A DNA stretch of 64,000 nucleotides from Homarus americanus (GCF_018991925.1 NW_024732238.1:7954642-8018641); one strand, 5' to 3'. Numbered from the stretch's first letter, positions 34,317-45,558 are shown. The notes: generated by a model from the letters alone, not told the origin. Program-made: numbers and translations.

Positions 34317-34410
34317 TATTATTATTATTATTACATTTTCGCCCCCCTAGGCCCCGATGTGGGTCAGTGACCTGTGCCAAGGTGGGCTAATCCCCGTAAA
34401 AAAAAAAAAA
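34003..34410 (+). repeat. Interspersed repeat R1, copy 2 (complete-looking)
   Basis: Begins GGTAGTAGGCAGCTACCAAA, contains an (ATT)n microsatellite (34274-34333) and ends GGGCTAATCCCCGTAAAA plus an A-run. It matches copy 1 at 1024-2731 without the Tigger insertion. Confidence 0.8.
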
Positions 34411-34924
34411 TCCTAGAATTTCATTTCCAAAATCATGGTGCGTCTTCCAAGCCGAAAAATACGGTACAAGGATATAGAACTCAAACACTGACACCAAAGT
34501 TTTCTTCCTTGACTTCATTGTTACAAAGATATTCACAACATCATTGAAATTTAATGATCGTGTGAGATCAAACTATTGAGAGAATACAAAGATTTCATAA
34601 CTTATTGTCCAAGAGACAAGAATTCATACAGATCTTAATCCTACCCATTGGTAAGCAAGACCACTTTAACCAGGCCCTGATCGGGGGCAGGGGTCTATGC
34701 CATGGTGGAAGCCTTAACCAGGTCCTGCCCAAAGGTTGTTTGGGAGTCTGAATGACCTGTCCCCCCCGCACCCCCTTCACAAGAGTCCCCTTGCCTTGAA
34801 GAGGACATGTAATGATGACCAAGCTTATTCTTCAGGATGTGGTGAGTGTTTAATTGTTTTGTACAGAAAATAGTATTGTAGGATTTTTTTTGGTCAGTGA
34901 TAATTCACCTAGCAATAGGGTTTT
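34411..34924. other. Intron spacer with a TIR-element end fragment
   Basis: Bases about 34440-34465 are the reverse complement of GTATTTTTCGGCTTGGAAGA at 12631. The rest shows no recognised gene or element. Confidence 0.4.
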
Positions 34925-34961
34925 CAGGAACCTAACCCCCATCATATCTCGAGGTTTACCT

Positions 34962-34962
<1 letters not shown>
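34925..34962. repeat. Tigger-type element terminus (CAGGTAAACCTCGAGATATG)
   Basis: CAGGAACCTAACCCCCATCA...GGTTTACCTG then TA at 34963-34964. It is related to the right ends at 2266-2317 and 41115-41163. The other terminus was not found. Confidence 0.5.
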
Positions 34963-34964
<2 letters not shown>

Positions 34965-35002
<38 letters not shown>

Positions 35003-35263
35003 GAACCATAAATAAATAAAAAGTGAGAAACAATATAGGTAACGGTATGTTGCGTTGTCAATAGAGTATTATGAGAAACAGTCGAGACCCTGGAATTGTG
35101 TGTAAATGAGGCAGAAAGTAAAATCAGCAACCTGGGACTTGGTCACAATTCTTGTGGTGCCATATGGCAGCAGGGTCTACCATTAGACAACACATTAAGC
35201 TTCCAATATCTTCCCAGGTGGCAGTAACTTCCTGTTTGATGGCTGTCTACTACCTACTGAACT
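34965..35263 (-). repeat. Interspersed repeat R1, copy 3, inverted
   Basis: Reverse-complement relative of copies 1 and 2, with an (AAT)n tract at 34963-35000 and GGCTGTCTACTACCTACTGA at its far end. It ends about 50 bp from the RYBP zinc-finger exon donor. Confidence 0.8.
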
Positions 35264-35311
35264 TACAAGAAAATAACTCAGTCCACTTGTAACTAAAACA
35301 CACTGGCTTAC

Positions 35312-35431
35312 CTGGTAGATGTACCCTTGCGGACATCACACATGAGGCACTTGAAGGCCTCAGGAGAGTTTCTGTAGGTACATACACTGCAGTCCCACAT
35401 ATTCTCCTCCTTGTTAGCCCGCTTCACCCGC
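35312..35431 (-). CDS. RYBP: RYBP/YAF2 homologue, zinc-finger exon (RanBP2-type)
   Basis: Exon of 120 nt encoding the RanBP2/NZF-type zinc finger of the RYBP homologue. The visible pattern is W-D-C-S-V-C, ten residues, then C-L-M-C, with the conserved Asn (TYRN), followed by DVRKGTSTR. This finger binds mono-ubiquitinated H2A in RYBP. The acceptor is TTTACTTTCAG (AG at 35433-35432) and the donor is GTAAGC starting at 35311. The first base is the third base of a codon, so a preceding exon must end with two bases of that codon; it should carry the start Met and a few residues and was not located. The next exon (3289-3414) lies 31.9 kb away across transposon-filled intron. A transposon-derived repeat ends about 50 bp past the donor. 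The Leu-Met inside the second CxxC replaces the Ser-Ile/Ser-Met of vertebrates, which is conservative. Confidence 0.93.
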
Positions 35432-35889
35432 CTGAAAGTAAAAACACTAATTCACAGCACCTGTATGTTTTCTAAAGCAAATAACATCAATTAAATAAAC
35501 CCCCACCAATCTTTGAGGTTTGGTAAGAAACTACATGAGTTGTAACTTACAAATCTTAATTCTGATAACAACAAAGGGTTTGTTTTGTGTAACTCAAGAC
35601 TGTTTAACTACAACTCCACCAAAACACATGATGTTTGCATAAATTAATAAACTGTTTTCATCTAGAATGAAACAACCTAATCTACATTACATCATGCACT
35701 TTATTGTACTGTACACTGAAAGTTCCACTCTTCCTCACATATCTTACACAAGCCTTAGTATTGTAGTAGAATCAGAGCTTGATGTACTGTACTGTACAGT
35801 TCTCTCATGGTGTACAAGACTAAGTGAATGGGTTTCTGTTTGGGTTTCTGTATTGAAAATCTAGAGTGTCACCAGAATTTGAAAATTCA
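35432..35889. other. Sequence upstream of the RYBP zinc-finger exon
   Basis: Contains the splice acceptor at 35433-35432. No further exon or repeat is recognised. On the minus strand this is presumed intron 1. Confidence 0.45.
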
Positions 35890-36155
35890 GGTACAAGTTC
35901 AAGATTCTTCAAACACTGCTGGAGACAGCTGGCAACTCAAGGCCTTTTTTTACTATAATACCAGTACAGTACATAGTAAAATTTATGAATGAATGTAAAT
36001 CGATCGGTTATGGTTACTTAGTTCCCTGTTGCTTAATTAAAGGTTGGGCTTTGTTGTTTCGTATTATATTATACTATGTACCATCATAAACAAACAGCCT
36101 TGAGTTGCCAACTGTCTCCAGTAGATTTCGAAGAATCTTGAACGAGACTGTACAT
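35890..36155. mobile_element. Small inverted-repeat element (MITE-like)
   Basis: About 50-bp imperfect inverted repeats: CAAGATTCTTCAAACACTGC...GGCAACTCAAGGC on the left and GCCTTGAGTTGCCAACTGTC...GAAGAATCTTGAAC on the right. About 150 bp separate them. Superfamily is not assigned; no clear target duplication was found. Confidence 0.65.
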
Positions 36156-36506
36156 AGTGTAATAGCTATACATATGGGTAATACGATTCATAATTGCAAT
36201 GGAGTGGTAACATCTATACATTCATTATCATAAATATTTATATCTAACTGGTCTTCATGTATCCCTGTGATGTTTGGGGTGAATATTTAAATTTATTTTA
36301 CACAAATACCATTTAAAAGCTATTTCTTAATGAAAATTACTGCTCAAAAGTATTGGTACATGTAATACAGTGGTCCCTCAATTAACGAACACAATTGGTT
36401 CCACAGAGTCGTTCGTTAACCGAAAATTTCGTTAACCAAATCTATTATTTCTATAGGATATTGGGTAATTGGTTCTAAATCACAGAAAAAGTATACAAAC
36501 AAAGTA

Positions 36507-38797
36507 CAGCTACTCCTCAACTTGCGACATACTCGACCTACGACCACCAGCACATACAACCGCCGCAGTCGGTACCAAATTTTTTTAAAATGACGCGAGT
36601 ATTTTCTAAACCGAAACGTTTCCGTCCCGTACGAGAGCATCGCATGGGCTGGGTCGCCTCGGGGCTACAGCACCCACGCCGTAGAGCGCTTAGTTGGTGC
36701 TTGGTTGTCGTTTTTGTCAAAGGTGATCGCGCTGTGTACTGACATTATTTTCGTTTCTAATTCACTTTAGAATGACTGGCAAGCATAGAAGTGAGAGTGT
36801 TAGGGCTGCTCAGAAGAAAAGGAGACAGTCAATTACTTTTGAGACGAAAATGAAGATGATAATGCAGTATGAAAATGGAAAAACGGTAGCAACCATTTCA
36901 CGCGACCTAGGCTTCTCATATTCTACCATATCTACTATTTCGAAGGTCAAGGAACGTATTTGTGAGGTAGTGAAAGGATCCAAACCTATAAAGGGAACAA
37001 TAATAACAAAAAAAAAAGACAAGTTCCTATTCATGAGATGGAAAAATTACTTGTGATATGGATGGAAGATCAGATACAAAAGAGTGTACCCTTAAGCGTT
37101 CTAACCCTACTGGCTAAGGCAAGAAGCCTTTTCGAAAGCCTGAAGGAGCAGGCAGGTGATGAGAGCGACCAAACCTTCACAGCAAGTCATGGGTGGTTCC
37201 AAAGGTTTAAGAACCGCTACAGTTTGCATAGTGTAAAGGTGAGTGAAGAGGCAGCAAGTGCTGATGTTGGTGCTGCCGAAGCTTTTAAGGAGGAGCTAGA
37301 TCATGTCATCGTGGAGGGAAATTATTTGGCAGAGCAAATATTTAATGTGGATGAAACTGGATTATTATGGAAGCGCATGCCAGAACGGACATACATCCAC
37401 AAAGAGGCGAAAACAATGCCGGGATTCAAGGCATTCAAGGACAGAATCACACTTCTGTTGGGTGGGGGGGGGGAACGTAGCTGGTTTCAAGATAAAGCCC
37501 TTCATGATATATCATTCAGAGAACCCAAGGGCTTTTAAACATGTCAGCAAGCACACACTGCCAGTGTTTTATCAAAGTAACAAGAAAGCATGAATGACCC
37601 TAGTACTGTTTGAGGATTGGTTCCTGACTTGTTTCATTCCACAAGCCAAGGGATTGCATTCAAAATTTTGTTAATTTTGGATAATGCTCCGGGACACCCA
37701 CCACACCTGGACAACCTGCACCCTAATGTTAAGGTAGTCTACATTCCACCTAACACTACCTCTATCATCCAACCCATGGATCAAGGTGCTATTGCCGCTT
37801 TTAAAGCGAATTATTTACGTGCGACCTTTGCTCAGGTTGTTGCTGCTACTGAAGGTGAGAAAACGCTCAGAGAGTTTTGGAAGGACTACAACATTTTGAA
37901 ATGTATAAAGCACATTAGTGCAGCATGGGAAGAGGTTACAGGTCAGTGCATGAATGGAATATGGAAGAAAGTCCTGAAAAGATATGTGAACAGTTTCAGA
38001 GGATTTAATGAAGATGAAGTAATTTCTGAGATTAGTAACAAGATAGTGGAGTTGGGTTAACAGCTTGAGTTAGAAATTGATAATGAAGATGTTGAGCAGT
38101 TGGTTGAAAATGTAGCAGAAGAGCTAAGTAACGAAGATCTTATTGAACTGGATGCACAGAAAATTGCAGAGGAAGAAGAATCAAAATGTAGAAGAAGAAC
38201 ATGCACCCCCCAAAAAATGTTCCAATAAAACAAATGGCAGAAGCATTTGCTACAATTAATAAGGGGATGCAAATGTTTGACGGAATGGATCAAAATGTTG
38301 AGCGTTTTATAAAAGTTGACAGAATGATCCAAGATGCACTTGCTTGCTACAGGAAGATTTACAATGGAAAGAAAAGGCAAGTTGCAGTCTAAATTGGACA
38401 TATATTTTAAGAAGTCCCCCATTACTGTCTCCTCACACCCCATCAGTGCTTCCTCTTCACTCCCTAAAGATGATCCAATACCTTCAACAAGCAAGTTTCC
38501 CCTGTATATTAATAAGTCTGAAGAAAGCAACATTGATGACCCACCCAGCCCTGTCTCCTCTGCTTCATCCAGTTATTGTAGTCTCCATGTATAATTAGAA
38601 AATTATGGGGGACCCGTGTGTATTCAGCTGACTACATTAAAGGTAAGTGCACAGTCACACTGTATTCATTCTTCATTATTGATTACTTTTACTGTACTGT
38701 ATTTCATTTTAGATTTTATATGTATTATTTGTTTTGCATTTTCAACTTACAACCTGGATTTGGGTCCCTAACCCCGTCGTAAGTCGGGGAGCAGATG
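36507..38797 (+). mobile_element. Tigger transposon B (CAGCTACTCCTCAACTTGCG)
   Basis: Ends CAGCTACTCCTCAACTTGCG and CGTAAGTCGGGGAGCAGATG with TA at 36505-36506 and 38798-38799. The 2291-bp body aligns along its whole length with Tigger A (22932-25326), with differing terminal repeats, so they are sister subfamilies. Confidence 0.92.
36772..38392 (+). pseudogene. Tigger (TIGD1-like) transposase B, multiply disabled
   Basis: Start MTGKHRSESVRAAQKKRRQS at 36772. Helix-turn-helix region ITFETKMKMIMQYENGKTVA, second DNA-binding region ASHGWFQRFKNRYSLHSV, then the DDE domain with FNVDETGLLWKRMPERTYIH, ILDNAPGHPPHLDN and SIIQPMDQGAIAAFK. The second and third Asp are separated by 32 residues. Lesions: frameshift in the A-run near 37008-37018, frameshift in the G-run near 37460-37471, TGA at about 37591-37593, one lost base near 37660, TAA at 38058-38060, and a frameshift near 38178. 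Unlike copy A all three catalytic Asp codons survive. Dense lesions in homopolymers may partly be sequencing error. Confidence 0.92.
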
Positions 38798-38799
38798 TA

Positions 38800-39527
38800 C
38801 TGTATACCGGTAATAGAATTAACAAAACATTAAACATAAACTAAATACAGTAAGTACTGTATTGTACAGTGCACTGTACAATAATTAATAAAAAAACAAT
38901 AGAATACTGTATTTTAACTTACTTTGAGGAGTGTATGTTGTATTACCGGCAGCTTTCTTTACATATCAAACAGCTGATTGTATGGGCAATCGATGATAAC
39001 ATGCCATATTCTTTACAGATGCATTGGTTCTAATGCCTTCTTTGTGTTTCATAATAATGTCTGCACTGTTTATTATCAATATATTAACTAAATTTCAGAA
39101 TGACCAATAATTTTAATGTAAAAATGCTAAAATATTCAAGAGACCAAAGCGTTGTTGGGTGATTCGATCAACTGATGGGCACACAAAAACTGTTCCCTGT
39201 ACTGTCTATATTATCAATATGTTACCTAAATTTCAGAATGACCAATAATTTTAATATAAAAAATTCAGAAATATTCAAGAGCACAACTTTCTTGATATTT
39301 ACTCCACTGGAAACGAATGTAAACATAGAACTGATTACTGTATTGGCGGACTGGCCGATCAACTGATGCGCACAACAAAACGTGTTTGTCGTAATACTTT
39401 CGTTAATCAAACTGAAAATCCTTATGGGAGCTAATTTGTTAACTGAAATTTCGTTAATTGGACAGTTCGTTAATCGAGGGACCACTATATATGCCAATTT
39501 CAGAAATCTGCACATTATTTACCAGTA
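38800..39527. other. Right part of the GGTCCCTC MITE and spacer
   Basis: Bases 38800-39487 belong to the MITE at 36368-39487. They contain two ~70-bp near-repeats (TATCAATATATTAACTAAATTTCAGAATGACC near 39073 and 39208, shortened here to the shared ATTTCAGAATGACCAATAAT). The 40-bp remainder is unassigned. Confidence 0.5.
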
Positions 39528-40608
39528 CAGCCCCTCCCCAACTTACGACCCACTCGACTTGCAACCACCCGCACTTGCGACCTGCCTCAGTCGTACGAAA
39601 ATTTTGTCAAATTACATATTTTCGAGTCCCAACGTCAGTACAGACAAAATTTTTGTTTGTAATTCACTTTAAAATGGCTGGCAAGCTTAAAAGTGAGTGT
39701 TCTGTGGTTTCTGAGAAGAAAGAGACACCCATTTTAGGTTTTCTATGTATTACAGTGATCCCTCGGTTAACGAGCGCCTTGGATAACGAAATTTCGGTTA
39801 ACGAATTACCTTCCATAAGATTCTTCACTTTGGTTAACGAGCAAACCCTCGGTTAACGAATTCCTTACGAATTTTTCCCAACATGTTTTCGCCTGCATTT
39901 GGCTGCCCACCAGCTGTAGTATTAGTCCGCCAATACAGTAATCGATTTTAGGGCTTAAATTCCTTACCATTTTAGTAAATATCAAGAAGGTTGTACTATT
40001 CAATAATTTTAAGTTTTATATTAATTTTTTTAGTAACTTTAACAATTATTGAACATAAATGAAGTACAGGAAGCTAGTTTTTTGCACGCCAAACAGCCAT
40101 TCAACATACCAAGCTTGGCGTCAGTTTGTTTACCAGTTCTGAGGAGGGAACATCTTCTTTGAGACTCTTGAACATAAATGCTTTCTTTCTGTTTCCAGTC
40201 AAATTATTGGCCATTTTGAAATATATTTTACATATTGACAATATATAATGCAACGCAGTGTTGATTTAAAGAAAATAATCTTGAATTACACCAACTAAAA
40301 TTTTATGGGTGAAATGGCAGCATGGGGTGCCTTCCCTTCTCCTCCACCCCCATTCTAATTACCATCATCATCAACCAGGAGCCTTCTACATGCACACCTC
40401 AAAGTAAGTGTACTTTACTGCACTTATTTTTAGTTTGTATGTAATTTTCGGTGAGCTGGAACCAGTTACCCAAAAACCCATTGAAACATGAGTTTGCTAA
40501 TGGCAACCTTCGAACTAATTGTGCTCAACCGAGGGACCACTATATGAGCATTTCGACTTCACTACCTGGATTTGGGTCCCTAACTCGTCATAAGTCAGGG
40601 AGCAGCTG
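39528..40608 (+). mobile_element. Tigger relic C (CAGCCCCTCCCCAACTTACG) with nested MITE
   Basis: Left end CAGCCCCTCCCCAACTTACG after TA (39526-39527); right end ATAAGTCAGGGAGCAGCTG with TA at 40609-40610. Only the transposase start (MAGKLKSECSVVSEKKETP, ATG at 39674) remains. A MITE (39753-40542) then interrupts, and only the far terminus follows. Confidence 0.85.
39753..40542. mobile_element. Tigger-type MITE (CAGTGATCCCTCGGTTAACG), nested in relic C
   Basis: Starts CAGTGATCCCTCGGTTAACG after TA (39751-39752) and ends CAACCGAGGGACCACTA with TA at 40543-40544. 790 bp. Interior is collinear with 11850-12626. Confidence 0.88.
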
Positions 40609-40649
40609 TACATTACTGTACTCCCATGGAGTTGAGAATTTTAAAATTT

Positions 40650-41163
40650 GACTGTCGTAAACAATGATGAAAGTAAGACAGCAGCATTACAAAGCAGAGT
40701 AGCAAACAACAACAGAGGAGGAGCAAGCAGCGGCGGAGGAAGAGCAAGCAGCAGCAGAGTAACCCCGGTCAACACAGGAGGAGGAGGAGGCAGCCAGAGT
40801 CTCAGTGACTCACCACCCTCCTGAGCCTCCTCTGCTTCCGCCCTCCTCCTCCACTCCCGCCAACCACCTCCCTCCCTCCCGCCACCCGGCCTCCACTTCT
40901 GCCATCTGCCTCACTACCCACCAGACACCTCCGCCTATCGGAGAGATCGGAGAGTACCCATACAAACTTAGTACAGTACTTATAGCTGCATATATGTGCA
41001 CAATTTTCTGTATATGTATAATGTATTTCATGGGGCAAAGGGAGGCTCAGGAATGTAACTCCAGTATTTTATTTATTTCTTATTGGGAAAATTGATTCAC
41101 TTAATGTTGTTTCTCAGAACGTCAAGGTTAGGACGTAACCCCAATATAAGTGAGGACTTACTG
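40650..41163 (+). mobile_element. Truncated copy of the 1330-2317 Tigger family
   Basis: From the GGAGGAGGAG-rich stretch (about 40710-40930) through CATACAAACTTAGTAC to the terminus AATATAAGTGAGGACTTACTG with TA at 41164-41165. It parallels 1900-2317 segment by segment. The left end is not found. Confidence 0.75.
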
Positions 41164-41165
41164 TA

Positions 41166-42044
41166 TTGTACCGGGCTTTTTCACAAGATTCCCCAATCAG
41201 TAAAATTTATTGATGTACACTTGCAACAAAAAGTATCGGTCCATACTGTAGTGTGAACAATTTGAGACCAGTGACGATAGGTTGGGGAAAGGCGAGTTGT
41301 TCCAGCCGAATGTTGGCAGCCCTGTAATCCTGCTGAGCTGCGACCTTTGATGTATGGAGATATATTTCGTCTGTCTCATTCCACACATTTTGAATCTCAC
41401 AAATATCAATATAGAAGCACCCACATAATGATCCATTTCATAATGTCATTGTATACTGAACATTGTGTAATCTAAATGTAATACTTTACGGGTCCTTGAT
41501 AATAGAGGCTTATTTACCAATTGTTCAACAAACCCCCCATACTTTCTTTTGAACTCATTCAGAAATATCCCCCACTTTTTATCTCAATACTGTATGTATT
41601 CCCAAGCCATCATATTTGCACATACATTAACTAAATCACCTCCCATTTGCACCTCCTTATTCCTATCATACACACGAGCACCCCTATCTATCACACTCAT
41701 GCTTTTACTTCTCTTTACTCCCTCAGCTCTAAAAATATTGAACAACCACTGTGACACTACACATCCCTGACTTTGTCCTACCTTCCTTCACCAATAACCA
41801 CTTCCCTTATCATCATCATCAATATGTTTTATAACCATTTCCTACACTTGTTTGAGTTAGCCATGGTTACATGATGGCAGCTAGCTCTTCATGCTGTGAT
41901 GTCTCTTGCAGCCTTTCTCATGAGGTTTATAACTCTGATGTCATTTCTTACAACCCCTTTTCCCCATGTCTTGGCCTGCCCCCCTAGCTCTCCTACCTTC
42001 CACATATACTTGCACAACTCTGAAACCATTTTATCTCCTCCAAT
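41166..42044. other. Unassigned sequence, some repeat-like
   Basis: No exon or transposase is recognised. A minus-strand frame at 41889-42086 (NANGAVTEIGGDKMVSELCK then YMWKV) looks protein-like and overlaps the repeat shared with ~20.9 kb, but I cannot name it. A fragment of a repeat-borne gene is possible. Confidence 0.35.
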
Positions 42045-42525
42045 CTCTGTAACAGCACCATTTGCATTATATAAATATTTACCCAAATGTATAATACCAA
42101 ATTATTCACCAAGTTATTCAACTGTGCCTCAGCTGTTGACATTATGCATGGCTGAGGTTGCAGTTCCTTTGGGGAGCGAGCGAGGTCAGCTCATGTTAGC
42201 ACAACAGTATATCTGACGTGTTTCCTTTCTCACACTCACTAGGGCAGGCGAGGTCAACCAAGTCATAACAGACCTGGCCTGCTTCTCCCTCTCTCTCTTG
42301 GTTAAGAGAGGCTGGGGAGAGATCAGACGCATATATTTTATTACCCAGAGAACACCTCACTTAAGTATTCTCCTGTGTATGTGCACTAAGACATTTCCCC
42401 TAGAAAAGAAGGTATAATATATTCTCAACTAAACTAAGGACCTGTGGAACTATATTTTTCTACAATAAAGAAAACCAACAAAGTGTTTACTTCAGCCCTG
42501 CCACTTATTACTTCCAAAACACACG
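42045..42525 (+). repeat. Paralogue of the repeat at 20813-30075, without its insertions
   Basis: Contains the empty hAT target site (ATATAAAT at 42069-42076), then the segments found at 22017-22200 and 29900-30070 in the same order. It ends with AAAGTGTTTACTTCAGCCCT and CCACTTAT. The A/T-rich AATAAAG near 42465 suits a poly(A) signal of an LTR-like element. Confidence 0.7.
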
Positions 42526-43710
42526 GTATATATATTTGTGTGTGATATATATCTATAAAAAGGACCAACACATCTCACCACATGCTCAAATTAACTAAGA
42601 CTGCTTCTGCAAAATTTTTTGCCAATACTGTACATACAGGAATACCTCACTATTCGTAACCCCACTTATCCACAATTGATATTTTAACACCCCTATTCGA
42701 AATTCACAACGCATACCCAGCTCATTCACAAATGAAAAATTATGATACCCTACAGTAATATTTAATATCAGGAGGGCTAGCCACAGCTTTCATATTCTGA
42801 CATAAAGCCAGCTTCACCCCTACTAGACCAGACATTTGAATTGTGTTGATATTTTTCAACTTGTAATTTCGAGTAGCTACTGTACTGTATACAGTACATA
42901 TTTTTGCAGAGATTTCCAGCTAAACACGATTTTTTCAAACCCGGAAAAATTCCTTATTCCCATAATATTTTCCGGTTACTGGGAAGTTTCCGAGTGTCTA
43001 AACTAGACATCTTGCACACACAGACACTAGCCCACTTCCCCAGAATGTTTCTGGGTGCTGGGGATGTTTTTTTCGAGTCTAAACTATTGGAGTCTGTAAA
43101 TGCAGTTCAAATTAATTCAGAAACTTCATATCTTCACTATAATAATCAAAAATAGTTTATCTAAAAGTTTGGTTAACAAATATATTTAAAAAATTTAAAA
43201 TCTATAGGATATGGGTGTGAATGAAGTTGTGTGTTACAGCAAAGACTGTTATCTTCCATGCACATGGAGGTATTGAGGATTAGTGGGTCTCGTGTAACTG
43301 ACCTGACCTGATGCAATGACAGGTGGAGGCTGATCAGAGGTCTTATATTACTGACCTTCTGATGGAATGTCAGGTCACCCTTTCTTGGGTGGGTAGTTAG
43401 TGGGTCTCATGACCTGAAGATGTCTTGAATAAACACAAAACCTAAAGTATTTTTAGAGAGATTGTGATACATATAAGTATAAATGAGCAAAGTTGTATCC
43501 CTGCAACATTACATTACATAAAATTTTAAAATATGGAGAAGAAAAGGTGTGGATGATTAGAGAGATGGAGTGGAAATGAGTGTTGTCAAGTGTTCCTCAA
43601 CAGCTGATATCTAACTCTCTACCATGCAGTCACACACACAGACAGATGTGTCACAATATACCCTTATTCCTTATGCTTGCTGTCTTAATTCGTGTGTGTG
43701 CCGCTGTGTG
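42526..43710. other. Unassigned stretch with one Tigger-like terminus
   Basis: CAGGAATACCTCACTATTCG at 42638 fits the shared Tigger-type terminal pattern, but the partner end is not seen. The rest is AT-rich without recognised genes. Confidence 0.4.
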
Positions 43711-43756
43711 TTGAGTGTTAGGGGGTGTTAGGGTGTTAGGGGTGTTAGGTGTTAGG

Positions 43757-44119
43757 CAGGGGTGGGCAATTATTTTTGATGGAGGGCCACTTCATGAATG
43801 GTGGCACACTTTATGGGCCACACAATGTAGATGGCTATATTAACACAAAGAAAGACACGTTGAGAATTCCCATGAGGTCAAGGATGGGTTCTCAGGTAAA
43901 AGGTTTAGTTTCAACCTAATAGTCATAATTAATGGATTCCTCAGTACCTAATGCAGGTTTTCTCATGATCAGGTTAACAGGGGCCGAGCCAGTATTGCTG
44001 TCTCTACCTTCCAAATGTCCTTTCTGTAATTAATAAGATTTTTTCTGATTGCCAAATGCAGTGGCGGACCAGAAATAATTTGGAGGGCCAAATGTGGCCC
44101 ATGGGCGTACTGCCCACCT
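43757..44119. mobile_element. hAT-type MITE inserted in the start of the satellite
   Basis: Starts CAGGGGTGGGCAATTATTTT and ends GGGCGTACTGCCCACCT(G). Inner GGAGGGCCAC / GGAGGGCCAAATGTGGCCC motifs are typical of hAT ends. GTGTTAGG flanks both sides (43749-43756, 44120-44127), an 8-bp duplication, although the flanking sequence is itself this repeat, so the boundary is ambiguous by one base. Confidence 0.8.
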
Positions 44120-44780
44120 GTGTTAGGGTGTGTGTGTGTGGTGTTGGAGTGTGTGTGTGGTGTTGGTGTGTGTGTGTGTGCGAGGTGGTGTTGGGTGTGT
44201 GTGTGCAGTGGTGTTGGAGTGTGTGAGTGGTGTTGGGGTGTGTGAGTGGTGCAGGAGTGTGTAAGTGGTGTTGGAGTGTGTGAGCGGTGTTGGAGTGTGT
44301 GTGTGTGTTGGGGTGTGTGGCGGTGTAGGGTGTGTGGTGGTGTTGGAGTGTGTGAGTGGTGTTGGGTGTGTGAGCAGTGTTGGGTGTGTGGGTAGGTGTG
44401 TTGGGGTGTGTGTGGTGTTGGGTGTGGGTGTGTTGGGGTGTGTAAGTGGTGTGGGAGTGTGTGAGTGGTGTTGGGGTGTGTGGTGTTGGGGTGTGTGGTG
44501 GTGTTGGGGTGTGTGGTGGTGTTGGGGTGTGTGAGTGGTGTTGGGGTTGTGTGAGGTGGTGTTGGGGTGTGTGGTGGTGTTGGAGTGTGTGTGTGTGTGT
44601 GGGTGTGTTGGGGTGTGTAAGTGGTGTTGAGGTGTGTGTGTGGTGTGATAGGGTGTGTGGTGGTGTTGGGGTGTGTGTGTGGGTGTGATGGGGTGTGGTG
44701 GTGTTGGGTGTGGTGGTGTGGGGTGTGTGGTGGTGTTGGTGTGTGGTGTGGGGTGTGTGGTGGTGTGGGGTGTGGTGGTT

Positions 44781-44813
<33 letters not shown>

Positions 44814-45035
44814 GTGGTGTTGGGTGTGTGGCGGTGTTGGGTGTGTGGTGTTGGGTGTGTGTGGGTGTTAGGGGTGTGTGGGTGGTGTTGGGTGTGTGAG
44901 CAGTGTTGGAGTGTGTGAGCAGTGTTGGAGTATGAGAGTGGTGTTGGAGTGTGTGGTGGTGTTGGGTATGTGTGTGTGTGTGGGTGTGTTGGGTGGGTGT
45001 CCGGTGGTGTTGGGTGTGTGAGGTGTTGGGTGACA

Positions 45036-45080
<45 letters not shown>

Positions 45081-45155
45081 GGGTGGTGTCAGTGTGTGAG
45101 TGGTGTTGGGTGTGTGTGTGGGTGTGCAGTGGTGTTGGGTGTGGTGGGGTGGGGT

Positions 45156-45156
<1 letters not shown>

Positions 45157-45233
<77 letters not shown>
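45157..45233. repeat. (GT)38 microsatellite
   Basis: 77 bp of uninterrupted GT, followed by a (TGG)n run (about 45240-45271). Such tracts can adopt Z-DNA. Confidence 0.95.
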
Positions 45234-45234
<1 letters not shown>

Positions 45235-45519
45235 TGGGGTGGTGGTGGTGGTGGTGGTGGTGGTGGTGGTGGGGTGTGTGTGTGTGTGTGTGTGTGTGTT
45301 GGGTGGGTGTACGGTGGTGTTGGGTGTGTGTGGCATTGGGTGTGTGTGTGTGTGTGGGTGTGTTGGGGTGTGTGGTGGTGTTGGAGTTGAGTGGTGTTGG
45401 GTGTGTGGTGGTGTAGGTGTGTGTGTGTGTGTGTGTGTGTGTTGGGTGGGTGTCGGTGGTGTTGGGTGTGTGGGGGTGTTGGGTGGTGGGTGGTGGTGAG
45501 TGGTGGTGTGTGTGTGTGT

Positions 45520-45558
<39 letters not shown>

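Larger units (their letters stand above)
36368..39487. mobile_element. Tigger-type MITE (CAGTGGTCCCTCAATTAACG) carrying nested Tigger B
   Basis: Left end CAGTGGTCCCTCAATTAACG after TA (36366-36367). The right end is TTAATCGAGGGACCACTA with TA at 39488-39489. Tigger B (36507-38797) splits it; without it the MITE is about 0.83 kb. Confidence 0.85.

Noticed and set aside
41549..41770. Plus-strand 73-codon frame as a host exon
   Set aside because: No recognisable similarity or convincing splice sites; composition resembles random AT-rich sequence.
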